Shown: positions 43,681 through 54,995 of the stretch, one piece after another
Layout: the number at the start of each line of letters is the position of its first letter
How positions within the stretch are numbered: the stretch's first letter is position 1
Origin: Symbiodinium microadriaticum
Lineage: Eukaryota; Sar; Dinophyceae; Suessiales; Symbiodiniaceae
NCBI GenBank assembly: GCA_001939145.1
Contig: LSRX01000333.1
Coordinates: forward strand, 439,265 to 503,264
Direction of reading: 5' to 3'
DNA: 64,000 nucleotides
Program-made: the position numbers and the translations under genes
The notes under the pieces: model-generated
Database searches by the model: none
What the model saw: only the letters and a program-made list of their open reading frames with translations
What the model was told of the DNA's origin: nothing

Positions 43681-43960
43681 CTAACCCAAGACTTGTACAG
43701 AAGCTTTCCTCGAGCCGCATTCACAATCCCAGTCCTTTGCAGCTTTCGTGCTTCTTTGTGGCAGGGGGGGGGTGCATGCTTTCTTTGAAGAAGCGACAAA
43801 TGCTGCGGTGCTTTCAAACACCCTGGAGGGTGAAGCCCAGTACCCGGACTCTACAAGGCTGACGTCCATGCACTTCAACAGGTTTAAAGAAGTAGTGCTG
43901 CTGCTGTCTGGCTTGTTCTCACTGACGTCATGGTGCAAGCTCACGATACCCATTCCCTGA
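43681..43960 (-). CDS. Probable continuation/terminal exon of the gene upstream of ESS2
   Basis: Open minus frame after CAGCTTCAG: GMGIVSLHHDVSENKPDSSS, LNLLKCMDVSLVESGYWASP and a Lys/Cys tail to TAG at 43681. A plus-strand frame (FFEEATNAAVLSNTLEG) over 43748-43960 is also attractive, so strand is not certain. An internal GT donor (AGCCTT|GTAGAG) may shorten it. Confidence 0.35.
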
Positions 43961-44005
43961 AGCTGCTTGAGCAGATGAATGGTCATCAACCCTAAACCGA
44001 GAAAC

Positions 44006-44104
44006 TATCCGTCTCAGAAGCGGCTTGAGCAACTGGTCGGACATCACGTTTCCATGTGGACCGGGCTTCTGCCACAACCCGCAGGACATCAGATCAAATG
44101 CCAG
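44006..44104 (-). CDS. Exon of an unrecognised gene just upstream of ESS2
   Basis: Acceptor CGAGCTTTAG, 33 codons reading LAFDLMSCGLWQKPGPHGNV and MSDQLLKPLLRRI, donor ATA|GTTTCTC, phase 0 at both ends. The next segment (43960 downward, GMGIVSLHHDVSENKPDSSS) opens in phase 0 after CAGCTTCAG and could follow it. If so this gene ends only tens of bases before the ESS2 start. Confidence 0.55.
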
Positions 44105-44181
44105 CTAAAGCTCGCAAGTCACCAAACCTCGACGACTTCAAGCTTGAACCCTGATCTCAAAGACTGGAAAGCCGAAACCCT

Positions 44182-44291
44182 CATGAACAACACTACTACA
44201 AGATCGAGTTCCCTCGAAGGTCCGCACACCGAGCCTCAACCAGGGGCTTGCTGCTGCTTTCGGCAGGCCTCGGGATGGCTCTGGGCTCAAA
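44182..44291 (-). CDS. Exon candidate
   Basis: After CCTTTTGAG it reads PRAIPRPAESSSKPLVEARC and ADLRGNSI to a donor GTAGTAG. Another minus frame (SPEPSRGLPKAAASPWLRLG) is also open. Approximate ends. Confidence 0.35.
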
Positions 44292-44836
44292 AGGTTTAGG
44301 GTTTCGGGCTTAGGGTTAACGCAGAGTCCTGATTCCAGGAAGTTTCTATGCGGCAAGTCGATGAAGGAGGTCTGAACCCAGCATACTAACTTACAGCTAC
44401 TATGTCGGCGTAAACCTTAGAAGAGATCATTGGTCTCAATCCAGCTTCGGAGACCGGTGAGAGAAGCCTGAAACCCGACACACTCTTACATTTAGGCCCG
44501 CAACATGGAATCCCTTATAGCCAGAAAGGTTATCCGGCTTAGGCTTTAGAGCTTCGGCCTTCCCGGAACCGTTACAAAATAACCAGTCTTGGAGCGTGCC
44601 CCAACATACCGAACCATTGAACCCCAAAATCAAAAACACTAAACCCATAAACCCCAAACTGCAAAGCCATAAACCTTAAGCCCTAAGACAGCAAGACTCC
44701 AATCCGTAAACCCAGAAAGCCCTCGACCCTGCCAAAACCAAGCATAAAAACAAAAGTTCTGAACTCATAAACCCCAAACACCTCAAAACCCCTGCAAGCT
44801 TAACTCATAAACACCCCAGGGCTCATCAACTCCCGA

Positions 44837-44903
44837 AGCCTCTCGAAAGCAAGGCCCCGGCTTCGTCGCCTCGCGCAAGATCTCGCCCTGGGAGCTCGGG
44901 AGC
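44837..44903 (-). CDS. Exon candidate
   Basis: Acceptor GAGCTCCCAG, then GEILREATKPGPCFREASG with strong third-position GC, surrounded by heptamer-rich sequence. Donor uncertain. Confidence 0.45.
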
Positions 44904-44991
44904 TAGGAGGCTGTAGAGTTTAAGGACAGACGGCTTCTGGCTAAGGGGTCTAGGCTCGGGGCTTGGGTGTGTTTAGTCTGTTGGTTTTTTT

Positions 44992-45019
44992 CATTATTAT
45001 TATTATTATTATTATTATT
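44992..45019. repeat. (TTA)n microsatellite
   Basis: About nine ATT/TTA units in otherwise GC-rich spacer. Confidence 0.9.
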
Positions 45020-45338
45020 TGTTCGGGTCCTTTTCCAACTGCTTGTGCAGTAGCCGAAAGTACCTACCCCGAGGAGCCAGTGTGACGGTTGGAGTCACAG
45101 CCCCAAACCAAACCTAGAAACCCAGACCCCGACCGGCACTATCATGGTGCAATGCAGTCCAGTCTGCTTTGCCTGTCTCAGCAGCACGATCTGTTCCGCC
45201 GACCCACATGAAACCCTCAGACTCTTTAGGGGCTGGGGTTGAGGGGTTCAGGGCTTGAAGGCTGAGAGGGCTTAGGGCTTAGGGTCGAAGGGTATCCTTG
45301 GGCCTTGAGGGCTTGAGGCGGTTCATACAGCTGTCACG

Positions 45339-45524
45339 GTGGGCCTTGCCATCGCTCCTCTATTCATCTTTAGTCGGGATGTGCTGGCCTGGGTCCCTAC
45401 ATGTTTCGATCATAAGGCCTCCGTGAGCATCCTTTTCATGGAGAAGCCCGAAACTCGAATACTAGTCAAAATCTGTACTTCCGACCAGACTGTGTACTGC
45501 GAAGAGCTTCTGATTAATTACTAG
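45339..45524 (+). CDS. Plus-strand exon candidate
   Basis: Reads IAPLFIFSRDVLAWVPTCFD and KASVSILFMEKPETRILVKI to a stop. The opposite strand is also partly open (MKRMLTEALMIETCRDPGQH). No family. Confidence 0.25.
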   Translation: MGLAIAPLFIFSRDVLAWVPTCFDHKASVSILFMEKPETRILVKICTSDQTVYCEELLINY

Positions 45525-45809
45525 TAATTACTAGCATCGCCTCAGTAATACCCCCGACTCGGCTCACCAATATTCATTCGGAGCCCTATGTGCATTCACC
45601 ACAACCCTGATTCAACCCCTAACCCCTCATATCGTCAATATCAAAACCAGGCACAGAGTTTTCTAGGTGAAGGGTGTCGGGGCTCAGGATTTACGGCTTG
45701 GGTCCTGAACATGAGGCCGCTGTATCCCGTGTAAAGCCGTGAACCAAGCCTGAGACCCTGAAAGCACCTATGCAACTCTGAAGCCAAGCTGACGGTTTGC
45801 TCCACTACA

Positions 45810-45975
45810 GCATATGCCTGGATGCTGTTTTATGGTAATGTCTACTAGCAGCGAGGTCTTGGTTGAGCATACAGTAGCTTCCTCCCTCTATTGCTTGTTG
45901 TGGCCGTGTAGCCTTGCGCGAAACAGCTGCTGGCTGCGTCTGCTGGGCGATGATTGCCGCAACATCCACAATCTC
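45810..45975 (-). CDS. Exon candidate, possibly terminal
   Basis: After CCGACCAAG it reads EIVDVAAIIAQQTQPAAVSR and KATRPQQAIEGGSYCMLNQD. The frame ends at TAG near 45812. Good coding composition; family unknown; the 3' limit may be earlier if there is an internal donor. Confidence 0.45.
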
Positions 45976-46045
45976 CTTGGTCGGGGGTGTTCACATCTCA
46001 AGCCCTGTGAGCTGGATCCCTACACCTCCATCCTATCCTTAAGCA

Positions 46046-46077
46046 CTATATCCATATCTATATCTATATCTATCTAC
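46046..46077. repeat. (ATATCT)n microsatellite
   Basis: About five hexamers. Confidence 0.85.
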
Positions 46078-46817
46078 ATTATGTTGGGGGCCTTAAGGTT
46101 GATGTTGTAACTAAGGTTGAAGGTTTGGGGGTTTTCGCCATTCCGCTGGGGCCGCACAATTTCGGACTTGAAGGATGCAGTGTCTCTCTCTGTGTGTGTA
46201 AAGGTGTTAAGTCTTGAGCTGTGAATTCATTGAGGCCGGGGTTCAGAAGGACACCAGCAGGGGATTTAGTCGAGCTCCGAGGCAATATATAGCTGTAGGA
46301 TTCTAGAGTTCCGGTGTGGGTTTTGATTCGGGTTTGCTGCGCCGGAGTTTAGGATTTGGAGTCTTTGGAGTTGGGGGATAGGGTTGAAGGGTTTCTAGCG
46401 TTCGGACCTCTGCGCATTGGCATACTTCGAGTTTGTCGTTTAGTCTGGGGGTTACGGCTTGAACTTGAATGAGGGGCTCGTCTGCGGCTTCAAAGCTTGA
46501 TGCAACCTCGGGGTTGGGGCTGGGGTCCAGTTTGTTGATAGTTGAGGCCTAGGAATTCGGCGGCTAGGGGCTCAGGGCTTTGGTGTTCAGCGCATGCAGG
46601 TTACCATAGGCTTAGAGTTGGAGTACGTGGTTTAGTCAAGGTTTGGGGACTTGTTTGGGGTTTGTGTTTTAAGATTTCAACAGAGATTCAACAGGGCAAA
46701 GGGTCCGTCCTCAACCTTAAACTATGCCTTAAACCCCGGCCTGCACTCCAAAAAACTCAAAAGCCCCAATCTACAGGGCCAGAAGATTTGAGCGCGATGG
46801 ATCCGAATATGTGAAAC

Positions 46818-46920
46818 ATGTGCGGCAAGCAGACTGTGGGCCTCAAGCACGTGCTTGAGGCGTCTCCTTCGGGGCGTAAGTTTAGCAGCCTCATGTCCAA
46901 GTCCTAGGCTCAGTTGAGAG
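46818..46920 (-). CDS. Exon candidate
   Basis: Acceptor GAAGTCTGCAG, then SQLSLGLGHEAAKLTPRRRR and LKHVLEAHSLLAAH, donor CAT|GTTTCAC. Helical and basic; family unknown. Confidence 0.5.
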
Positions 46921-47032
46921 CTGCAGACTTCGATCCTTGCTCCCACTGTAGCCCCAAAGCCAGCGCAAAACTCTAAAGCAGCAGGGTACCGAGCAGAGAC
47001 TTGTATCTGTAACTCGTTATTCAACACATATG

Positions 47033-47210
47033 TATATGAAGATGTATATATATATATAGATGTATGTATGTATGTATGTATGTATGTATGTATGTATGTA
47101 GGTATAGATGAGTGAGTGAGTGGGTGAGTGAGTGATATCTGTATATATATATATAATATTATATATATATATATATATTATATTATATATATATATTATA
47201 CGTATACAGA
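47033..47210. repeat. (GTAT)n, (GAGT)n and (TA)n block
   Basis: GTAT tract 47060-47100, GAGT variant, then TA/TTATA tract. Confidence 0.95.
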
Positions 47211-47539
47211 GCGAGAGAGAAGGAGTTATGCCTAGGTTTTTGTATATCCGTGCCAGCCAGGGACCACTTGGGCCATCCAGAGGGCCAAGCCTGTCGGAGC
47301 ACTAGGAACTCGAGAACCCCAAACTTGCAACCGAACTAGTTGCAGGAACCGCGTGACGACCCGCTTGGAATGGCTCAGGTAGGTGCGTTGAGTGCAAAAG
47401 TGCATTGTACATAAAGCTCCAAACCTAATGCTGGCAGTCAGGTTTCGGGAAGTGGCTGCAAGCCTGGATCATCCATTCATCCTTCTTTAGAACTGCCTCT
47501 TCTTCAGACCAGAAACTTTGCAAAATATCTAGTGAACCC

Positions 47540-48103
47540 TTAGTCTACATAGACCAGCCGGAATACAGCCCAAGCACTCATAATCATTCTGAGTTTCAAG
47601 CTCAAAAATAAAGCTCCACGTTGACCGTTGACAGTTCCGGGCCCATTTCTTTGGTTAATATAACCAGATCTCAGTGGAAAACTCCACACATGTACAAAGC
47701 ACGGCAGAGATCTTGAAAGGGTACTAACTATTGGTACAAGGCTGCCCGAAACCATTCTGCAACTCCAGCTTCCTAAGACTCTTGGCAGATCTGGACCCTG
47801 TGCTGGTGATGCTCCAGACCGTTCACTACGTTGTCTGAAACAATAACCGAACTCAAAGAGCCCGAGATCCCAAAATAGAGCAAACATGTAGAACAATCTT
47901 CGCCTTGAGAACATGTACTCTGCAACCCAGAGGTACGATACACTTGAGGCTGTGCAGGGTACATAGGCTTTGGGCGGTACAAAACCGAACAACTGCTGCA
48001 TATTGCAGACTGTAAGATCGTTATGAGGGGTGCCTGAAGGGAATCCAAGGCTTAACCAGAGACTTAGAGAACCAGCAGGCCTCAGTGGAAAGCAGAGGCA
48101 CAA
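47540..48103 (-). CDS. Long minus-strand open frame, hydrophobic, uncertain
   Basis: A 187-codon frame rich in Phe, Leu and Trp (FSRRRLFYMFALFWDLGLFE). It has no heptamers for most of its length, which sets it apart from spacer. A second minus frame is also open over 47773-48048. It could be an exon, a decayed transposon piece, or chance. Confidence 0.25.
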   Translation of the reverse strand: MCLCFPLRPAGSLSLWLSLGFPSGTPHNDLTVCNMQQLFGFVPPKAYVPCTASSVSYLWVAEYMFSRRRLFYMFALFWDLGLFEFGYCFRQRSERSGASPAQGPDLPRVLGSWSCRMVSGSLVPIVSTLSRSLPCFVHVWSFPLRSGYINQRNGPGTVNGQRGALFLSLKLRMIMSAWAVFRLVYVD

Positions 48104-48499
48104 GCCTGACCGGAGGACAAGGATGCGAAGGCTTCTCGTAGTAGTGACAGTGCAAGGCTCCGGCGTAGAGGATGTTGCGGTTTGCGGTTTAGCTTCGGAT
48201 TTGCAAATTGGGCTTCACGTGCCTTGATGTTCACCGAATCACGGTAATGGTTTCGGTGGCATATTATTAAAGCTGTCTTATACAAGGGGTAAATGCGGAA
48301 AGAAACACGACCGGATGCTCCATGGACTTCAAGCTGCAGTGTCTCGCTCCAGAAAACTCGTCTCTGATAGTTTCAGAAGCAAAAGGGGGCCCTAATCTGA
48401 AACATAGCCTGCTAGGACTGCTAGGCTATTGCAGCTTCATCTAAGAACACAGAATCTTCTTGCGAGGATCCTGATTGTGCAGAAACACGAGTCAAACAC

Positions 48500-48600
48500 C
48501 AACAGACTCTTTCCCGCCTCGGATTTATCAGGGAATGGGACCTCGGTGTGGTCCAGTTTTGAGCCAACGATGAGGCCAGTCAAGGACAGGATGCCATGCA
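48500..48600 (-). CDS. Exon candidate
   Basis: Reads HGILSLTGLIVGSKLDHTEV and PFPDKSEAGKSLL to a donor GTGTTT, next to a G10 run. The upstream boundary is not clear. Opposite-strand frames are weaker. Confidence 0.4.
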
Positions 48601-49146
48601 GGGGGGGGGGCCCCTGCAGAGCCATAAACATGGGGAGCTCCTAGCTTCTGGGTATTCGGGGCTCACCAGAGTGTCTGTTATGGATCCCCGAACATGCTAT
48701 ATGTGCTTTATGATTGGTTTAGCGACCATGCCTGGGTGTTATAGAGTTACAGCCGCGTCATGCCCTGCTTCTAACAATTCCAAAAGCATCGTGAAGTTTG
48801 GGTTTCCTATAATTAACAACCTAAACACGAATCCATGACATCAAACCCTTAACCCGACAAAAATCCAAATCCGAACCCGCTCTTGCACCACAAACCTGTG
48901 CTTAGCAGTCAGGGGTGCCGGTCTCCAGACAAGAAAAACCCACAGATTCCGTGATGATCGTAAAATCTAGTAATAAATGAAGTCAGTGCTATGAACCGAA
49001 ACGCCGTGACACACACTCAACTGCACAGCGCATCCCCAGCTTCCCACCACTCGCCGTCAGGTCCAGACCCTCGATTGAAATGCTGTCTGTGATGATAAGT
49101 TTAGGATCTATAAGCCTTGTATCGAGAAAAGCTTGGAACGGCGTAC

Positions 49147-49255
49147 ATGACCCCGAAACACGATGCCTGTGACAATGGTTTTTTGGCGCGTGATCGGGTC
49201 AACGAATTGGGGCGCCGCGATTTTCGTGGCGTGCGAAGGTGACACATCGGACGGG
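49147..49255 (-). CDS. Exon candidate
   Basis: After TCTCTAAG it reads SPSDVSPSHATKIAAPQFVD and PITRQKTIVTGIVFRGH, closing at the donor CAT|GTACGC in phase 0. The frame then stays open to a TAG, so it could also be terminal. Family unknown. Confidence 0.55.
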
Positions 49256-50336
49256 CTTAGAGATTGGGGATTTATTGGCGTGGGAATATAGGATTCCATA
49301 GACAGGCCATGTCGAACCCAACAACAATTAAACGGGTGCGCGAATCAACTCGTTAGAATAGCTGAAGAAAGACCAGGCGTACTTTTATCTAAAACAAGCT
49401 AAGATCATTCATCGGGAAATAAATCTCGGAATAAATTATCCCCTCAAGAACATAGGGACTATAGGAGACTTTTTCGGGCTTGGTTTTTGGCGGGGGATCA
49501 CAAACGCAAGCAAGCGATGGGATGGAATTGACCCCATGTAAGCAAGCCCTAAACCCCATTGCTGTCAGCTGCTCAGCATCGCTTGGAACTTCTCGTCCTC
49601 GCGACAGGCCGTGCCATGCAGTGTTCAGGGTGTGAGGTTTGGTAGGGTGTAAGGTTGTCCAGGAGAGTTTTGGAGCACAGGGGATGCTGAAGTGCTACTA
49701 CTGGAATCTGACGGGCTACAACTCTAAACCCTAAGCCCCCTAACACGCCGGACCCGAAATCCCAAACCCTGCAGCAAGGTCTACATGATAAACTCATGAT
49801 TGCCAAGTATCGGGTGTTCCATGTCCTTAATCTCGAAGGCGCTGCGAGGAAACAGGATCAGAGCTGAATCATTCAGGTTGGGTATGTTCCCTTTTTGCGA
49901 GGCGCAACATGTAGCTATCCTGAGGAAAACGCAGATGAGAGGTATATAGGCTTAGGACTCATGGCTCTATGAGGGTTCTGTAATAAGACTTCTTTACGTT
50001 CTATAACGGTTCTACCAGGGGTTAGCGATTTGGGCTTGGGGCTTGTGGGCTTAGATTAAAAAGCCTGTTGAGGCTTTTGGCTACTACAGGCAGGAGCAAG
50101 CCTGGGGTCAGGAATGTTTCGTCGGTTTAATGGAGAAAGTCTTCGCGAACATGGACTCTCAAGAGCGCACATGGTTGCCTGCCGTGCAACATTGAAACAG
50201 CATGCAGGGTTTCTTGTGGAATCGTTTTTCGATGCTTCTGATGATGATGCGGCTGGCGAGCACGACTGTTATGAACCTGAAACCCAAACCCAAAATTGGG
50301 GGGGATCTGCATCCAAGACGAAACCCTGAACCCTGC

Positions 50337-50373
50337 CTGTGCGCGCAGCTTCTCCTCGAACTGCTCCATGAGC
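50337..50373 (-). CDS. Micro-exon candidate
   Basis: Reads LMEQFEEKLRAQ between AG and a GC donor (CAG|GCAGGG). Flanks are C-rich heptamer upstream and G-rich heptamer downstream, as in ESS2 introns. Confidence 0.45.
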
Positions 50374-50701
50374 CTCAGGAATTGGGCTTAAGGAGTTTAG
50401 GAAAAGTGGGATTGGGCCTGGGGAGTGTCGAGCTTTTGGGGTTTGGAGTTAAGGTTAAGGGCTTCGATGTTTAGGGGGTTCGAAGGGTTACTGCATACCC
50501 TGATCAATAATCCCCAATGCTCCAGCAAGGAGAGTCAGAGGTATCCTCGTGAGGAAGGAGTCTTGTAGGCACTTGTAAGGGCGTTACTTGTTACAATAGG
50601 GTTTCTACTGATTTGTATAGGATGAAGGTTTTCTAAAAAGTCTATGGCAAGGCCGTAACAACGCGGATTGGAGGTGTAAATTATTGTAGTTTACTGAAAC
50701 T

Positions 50702-50768
50702 CTGTATATATGTATATACGTGTATATGTATATATATATACATATGTATATATATATACATATATTTC
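50702..50768. repeat. TA/TG-rich microsatellite
   Basis: Mixed TATATG and TATACG units. Confidence 0.85.
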
Positions 50769-50806
50769 TAAGGGGATACCTGTACAACTCTTCGACTCCA
50801 CATCAC

Positions 50807-50900
50807 CTGCGTCCCAAAGTTCATGGAAGGCCACACCGCCAAACTCATGCGCACCAAGATTGCGGGCTTGAAGATTGGGTGCAGTATCTAGCTCAATGGA
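50807..50900 (-). CDS. Exon candidate
   Basis: Acceptor ACTCATCAG, then SIELDTAPNLQARNLGAHEF and GGVAFHELWDA, donor G|GTGATG (a later GT is also possible). Codon use is coding-like; family unknown. Confidence 0.5.
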
Positions 50901-51184
50901 CTGATGAGTAAAGTGGGCCCAAGTACACATTATAAATGATTGCTGGTTCCCATACAATTCAGAAGAGAAGCCCTTAATCTTAAAAACCCTTAAACTCTAC
51001 ATTCGCCAAGGTCCCAGATCCTAGAACGACTCAGAGGCCTCAAATGAGTTAGAAGCGGCTTAACCCAATAGCATGAACGAACTCTCAAACGAAGAGTGTT
51101 TTGGATCTTGGGCTACTGAGTTTAGAGCCAGGGTTCAGGGTTTGTAGCTCCTCTCCCCCAACCGAAAAACAAATCCGAAGCTAC

Positions 51185-51288
51185 TGCCGGCAAGGTGCTT
51201 TTTGACGCCTTCCTCCACTCTCTGCTTGATGAGGGCTGCCTTCTCATCCTTCAGGGACAAGTCACCAACATGGAGTTTTTGGCCACGG
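51185..51288 (-). CDS. Exon candidate, charged helical segment
   Basis: Reads KLHVGDLSLKDEKAALIKQR and VEEGVKKHLAG after ATCTCAAG, with a donor GTAGCTTC. It is likely the same transcript as the 51.5 kb exon, but the phases I can read do not yet match. Confidence 0.5.
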
Positions 51289-51455
51289 CTTGAGATTGCA
51301 TTTAAACTTCCAATGCCCGGATATGAAAGGTCCAATAATCCTGTATGCGCATTGCGAACTTTCGTGGAGCATCTTTGCCCCCGAACCCAGCTTTCACAGG
51401 GCCTTCCAGGTGCCAAGGTATTTATATCGGGGCCCTAGGCCCCGAAACCCGAAAC

Positions 51456-51529
51456 CCTCCGTGGCCTCCGGCTCCTGCTTGGAGCGGATCCGCCGCATCT
51501 CGGCCTCGGCCGTCTCCTGCTCCGAAGGC
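51456..51529 (-). CDS. Short acidic/basic exon, unrecognised gene
   Basis: Acceptor TTTACCCCAG, then PSEQETAEAEMRRIRSKQEP and EATE, then the donor G|GTTTCGGG. Nearly every third codon position is G or C, whereas the sequence on both sides is degenerate heptamer. It is a charged helix of unknown family. Confidence 0.6.
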
Positions 51530-51587
51530 CTGGGGTAAAGACCGCGGAAATCAGAGATATAAAGAAATAGAAATATAAAAAATGGTG

Positions 51588-51843
51588 TGTATATATATAT
51601 ATACATGTATTTGTACATGTGTATGTAGATAACTATATAGGTACATACATACATACATACATACATACATACATACATACATACATACATACTATAGTTT
51701 CTACATGTATCTGCCTCATTAGGTATTTATTTAGCTACATGTAGCTGTTTTCGGCTCACATCTACACATATGAATAGATACAGGTACATATAATATATGT
51801 ATATACACACATACATACAAACACATAATACACATATACATAC
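51588..51843. repeat. (TA)n and (TACA)n microsatellites
   Basis: TA run at 51592, TACA tract 51637-51693, looser TATACA sequence to 51843. Confidence 0.9.
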
Positions 51844-52514
51844 ACGGTTTTAGCAGGGTTCTTCTCAGGACTTTGTTTAGGGCTCGGGGTTAGGATAGGT
51901 TTAGGGCTTCGGTATTACGGTTGAGGACTTTTCAATGTTTCTTGATATCAACAACCCGCTCAACACAAAAGCTTCAGAATCACTCCCGACAACGACAAGT
52001 GGACTTCTTCAAAACTCGCCAAATCCGCAGTCTAGGCCCCAGTGCATCGAAGAAGCTACTGTTCCGAGTTTGGGACTTGAGGCTTTGGGCTGTTGGGTCA
52101 TAAAAGCTGAACTATGAGGAGTCACCTTCAACCCTCAGCTGCAAAGCAGGGAGCCCCACAAGCACTCAGACTCAGTTAACGCCACAAGGACAAAGGGCAC
52201 AACCAAAACACACACACACACACACAAACCCACAAATCCCAAAGCCAAACTAGCCGAAAGCCACAAAACCGTAGGCAACAACAAACAGCCCCAACGATTG
52301 CTGAAAGCACTTGAAGCCCTGACATTCTAAACCTGCCAGCATTGCAAGCTCCGAACATTAACCCGAAGATCCGGACCCCAAATGTGAGACTCTGAAGCAG
52401 CGATCCTAAGCCTAAGCCCAAAGGAGGTATCAAAACCCGAAGCCTAAAGCCCTTCAGCTGCCGTACAAAGCCCCAATCAACACAGATGAAACGCCAAAAA
52501 CATATCTTCAACAG

Positions 52515-52716
52515 CATCAAACAACAACAAACAACAACAAACAATAAACAACAACAACAACAACAAACAACAACAAACAATAAACAACAACAACAAACAA
52601 CAACAAACAATAAACAACAACAACAAACAACAACAAACAACAAACAACAACAAACAACAAACGACAACGACAACAACAAACAACAACAACAAACAACAAA
52701 CGACAACGACAACAAC

Positions 52717-52784
<68 letters not shown>

Positions 52785-52790
52785 GCAAGA
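52515..52790. repeat. (CAA)n array with higher-order structure
   Basis: About 275 bp of CAA with periodic AACAATAA and CGACAA interruptions. It gives long Gln/Asn/Thr frames on one strand and Val/Leu/Cys frames on the other; none has non-repeat coding flanks, so none is called as a gene. Confidence 0.95.
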
Positions 52791-52924
52791 CATATTCCCC
52801 CGAGCACATAGGCTACACCCTAAACCCGGCAAAACGTTCCTGAAGATGTGCGCTAGCTCGGGCTGCGTAGCTGGGTCGACCTCGGAACGTGTGCTTGGGG
52901 CTGTACTTCTAGTGCGTGTATGTG

Positions 52925-53106
52925 TGTTTTATATGTACATATGTATGTATGTGTGTATATATATATATACATAGATACATAGACACATGCATAAACGTGT
53001 GTATATGTCCACATGTGTATGTGTGTGTATATATATATATATATACATACAAGTATGTATATATGTATTTGTAAGAAGATAGATAGAGAGCCAGATGGAT
53101 AGATAG

Positions 53107-53137
<31 letters not shown>

Positions 53138-53640
53138 GATAGATAGATAGATCTATCGATCGAAAGAAAGATAGATAGACAGATAGAGAGATAGAGAGAT
53201 ACAGAGAGAGAGAGAGAGAGAGCTAAAGATAAATAAGGAAATAGAGAAAGAGATAGTCATAGAAAGAGTTGGAGAGATAGAGAGAGAGAGAGAGAGATAG
53301 ATAGATGGATAGACAGAGAGATAGATAGATGAAAAGCTAAAGAGACAGAGACAGAGATAAGAGAGATAAATAGATAGGTAGGTGGATAGATAGACAGATA
53401 GATAGATAGCCAGGTAGATAGATAGAGATAGAGAGATAGTGAGAAAGAGAGATAAAGAGATGGATCTAAGGATAGCTAGAGATAAAGAGACAGAGACTGA
53501 GAGATAGAGACATAGCTGGAGATAGAGATAGATATGGATACAGAGATTGAGATAGCGATGGAGATAGATAGATAGCTAGATACATAGAGGAAGAGAGAAA
53601 AAGAGAATGTGTGTATGTATATATATATATATGTGTGTGT
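52925..53640. repeat. (TA)n plus long purine-rich (GATA/GAGA)n array
   Basis: About 700 bp. From 53070 to 53610 the plus strand is almost all purine plus T in GATA and GAGA units. Confidence 0.95.
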
Positions 53641-54099
53641 GTACCGATAGGTACAGGTTACTCACTTCAGGCTTGGGGCTCTGTGGGTTGGGGGAGGCTT
53701 AGGACTACAGGCTTCAGGTTTTTGGTGGGCGTTGCTCTTTGAGGTTTTTGGGAGGCTTTCAAAACTTTAAGGATCAGGGGCCGGAGCATTGCGTTTCGCG
53801 ACTTAGGTCATCTGTGGTTTAAGGAAATGAGAGGTCACGAGTGCAAGGATTTGGAGTTCGCTGCCAGGCTGTGGCCCGGCTGCGAGGTTGCTCTTCGACT
53901 TAAGTAGCGCTGTAGATGACTTGCTTGCATTACGCTGTCCGCTTGCAGAGTTAAAATGTTCCCATTCCATTGCACGAGTACCTCCTTATTGCTGCCAGGT
54001 GCTCCATGGTGATTCGTGGGTTCAAGTAGTAAGTAATATGTGTGCAGAGCTCTGTAGCATCATCCAGTTTAAACTTGAACGTAAGCCTGATGGGTGGAC

Positions 54100-54190
54100 C
54101 TTGAAACCCAAAGCTTGCAGGATCTCTGCAACGCTCTCTTCTGACATCTGGAGAGGCGTGAAGTGCCCCGATCCTCCTCCCAAAGGCCTT
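54100..54190 (-). CDS. Exon candidate, frame unsettled
   Basis: Acceptor GGCGTACAG and donor AAG|GTCCAC. One frame reads GHFTPLQMSEESVAEILQAL, another GRRIGALHASPDVRRERC; the second is in phase with the 54.56 kb exon, the first looks more protein-like. A plus-strand frame is also open, so the call is uncertain. Confidence 0.4.
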
Positions 54191-54556
54191 CTGTACGCCT
54201 TTTTTGGTGCCAGGACGGCAGTAGAATGTCGTAAAGCAGGCTCCATGAGTCAGGACCATGACTGTCCCGACCGGTGCAAGCCGAGACCTACTTCACAGAC
54301 AATGTCTTGGACGGCTGGGACCACTAGGTAGCAAGCAGGACATGTTCCCAAGTGCCAAGTGCAGCACGACTCAGTTACAAGAGCAACCCCTGCGCAGCGA
54401 CCCAGATGCAAACCCCCAGCTCCATACCCAAAAGCTGAGCCCTAAGTTCAAGCTTAAGCTCCAATGCATCAAGATCTAAACTTCGATCTTGAAATTGAGC
54501 CCAAACAAAAACGATCCCCTACACCCTCATCGTAAATCCTGCATAGAGCAGAGTAC

Positions 54557-54720
54557 CTGTCCAAACTCTTGTAAGGTGCGGACTTCGCAGTCCAAAGTCA
54601 CAGGCACGGGGTCCCGCAAGGGCGGCATCGCACCTGATGTGGTAGTTTTCTGCATTGGTAGTGACTTGCGTAGCCTGGCAAGCCTTGCACCTGCCAAGAT
54701 TGCCAAGGTGGCATCGAAAG
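54557..54720 (-). CDS. Exon of the same unrecognised gene
   Basis: Acceptor CTACCCAAG, 54 codons reading FDATLAILAGARLARLRKSL and MPPLRDPVPVTLDCEVRTLQ, then the donor CAG|GTACTC. Coding composition is strong, in contrast to the heptamer-rich sequence around it. No family recognised. Confidence 0.65.
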
Positions 54721-54819
54721 CTTGGGTAGCGAACCGAAAATAGCAAAACCGCCCTCAATGCAGGTGGAAACTGCGCTCCGAAAATGACGCCTCTCCACAC
54801 TGCACCCCCCCCTCCCAAA

Positions 54820-54995
54820 GCCCTAAGCCCTAAGCCCTAAACCCTATAAATAAACCCTAAACCTTAAACCCTCAAGCCGCCTCCTAATGGCTCACCCACG
54901 CGCAGGAAGACGTCGCACTTGGTCGTGAAGGCATACATGTATAGCCTGGGTCTAGGGTTTAGGGTTTATAGGGTAGGGTTTGGGGTTTAGGTATA
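54820..54995. repeat. Densest telomere-like heptamer patch, both orientations
   Basis: CCCTAAG and CCCTAAA runs at 54820-54875, and TTTAGGG runs in the other orientation at 54950-54990. Interstitial and degenerate, not a chromosome end. Similar single or paired heptamers occur throughout the window. Confidence 0.8.

Noticed and set aside
48030..48285. Possible exon open on both strands
   Set aside because: Three frames look plausible, no clear boundaries.
52176..52974. Poly-Gln/Asn and poly-Val/Cys frames
   Set aside because: They translate the CAA microsatellite and have no coding flanks.
54820..54995. Telomere end or subtelomere
   Set aside because: Heptamers are degenerate, few per patch, in both orientations, and followed by ordinary exons on both sides.
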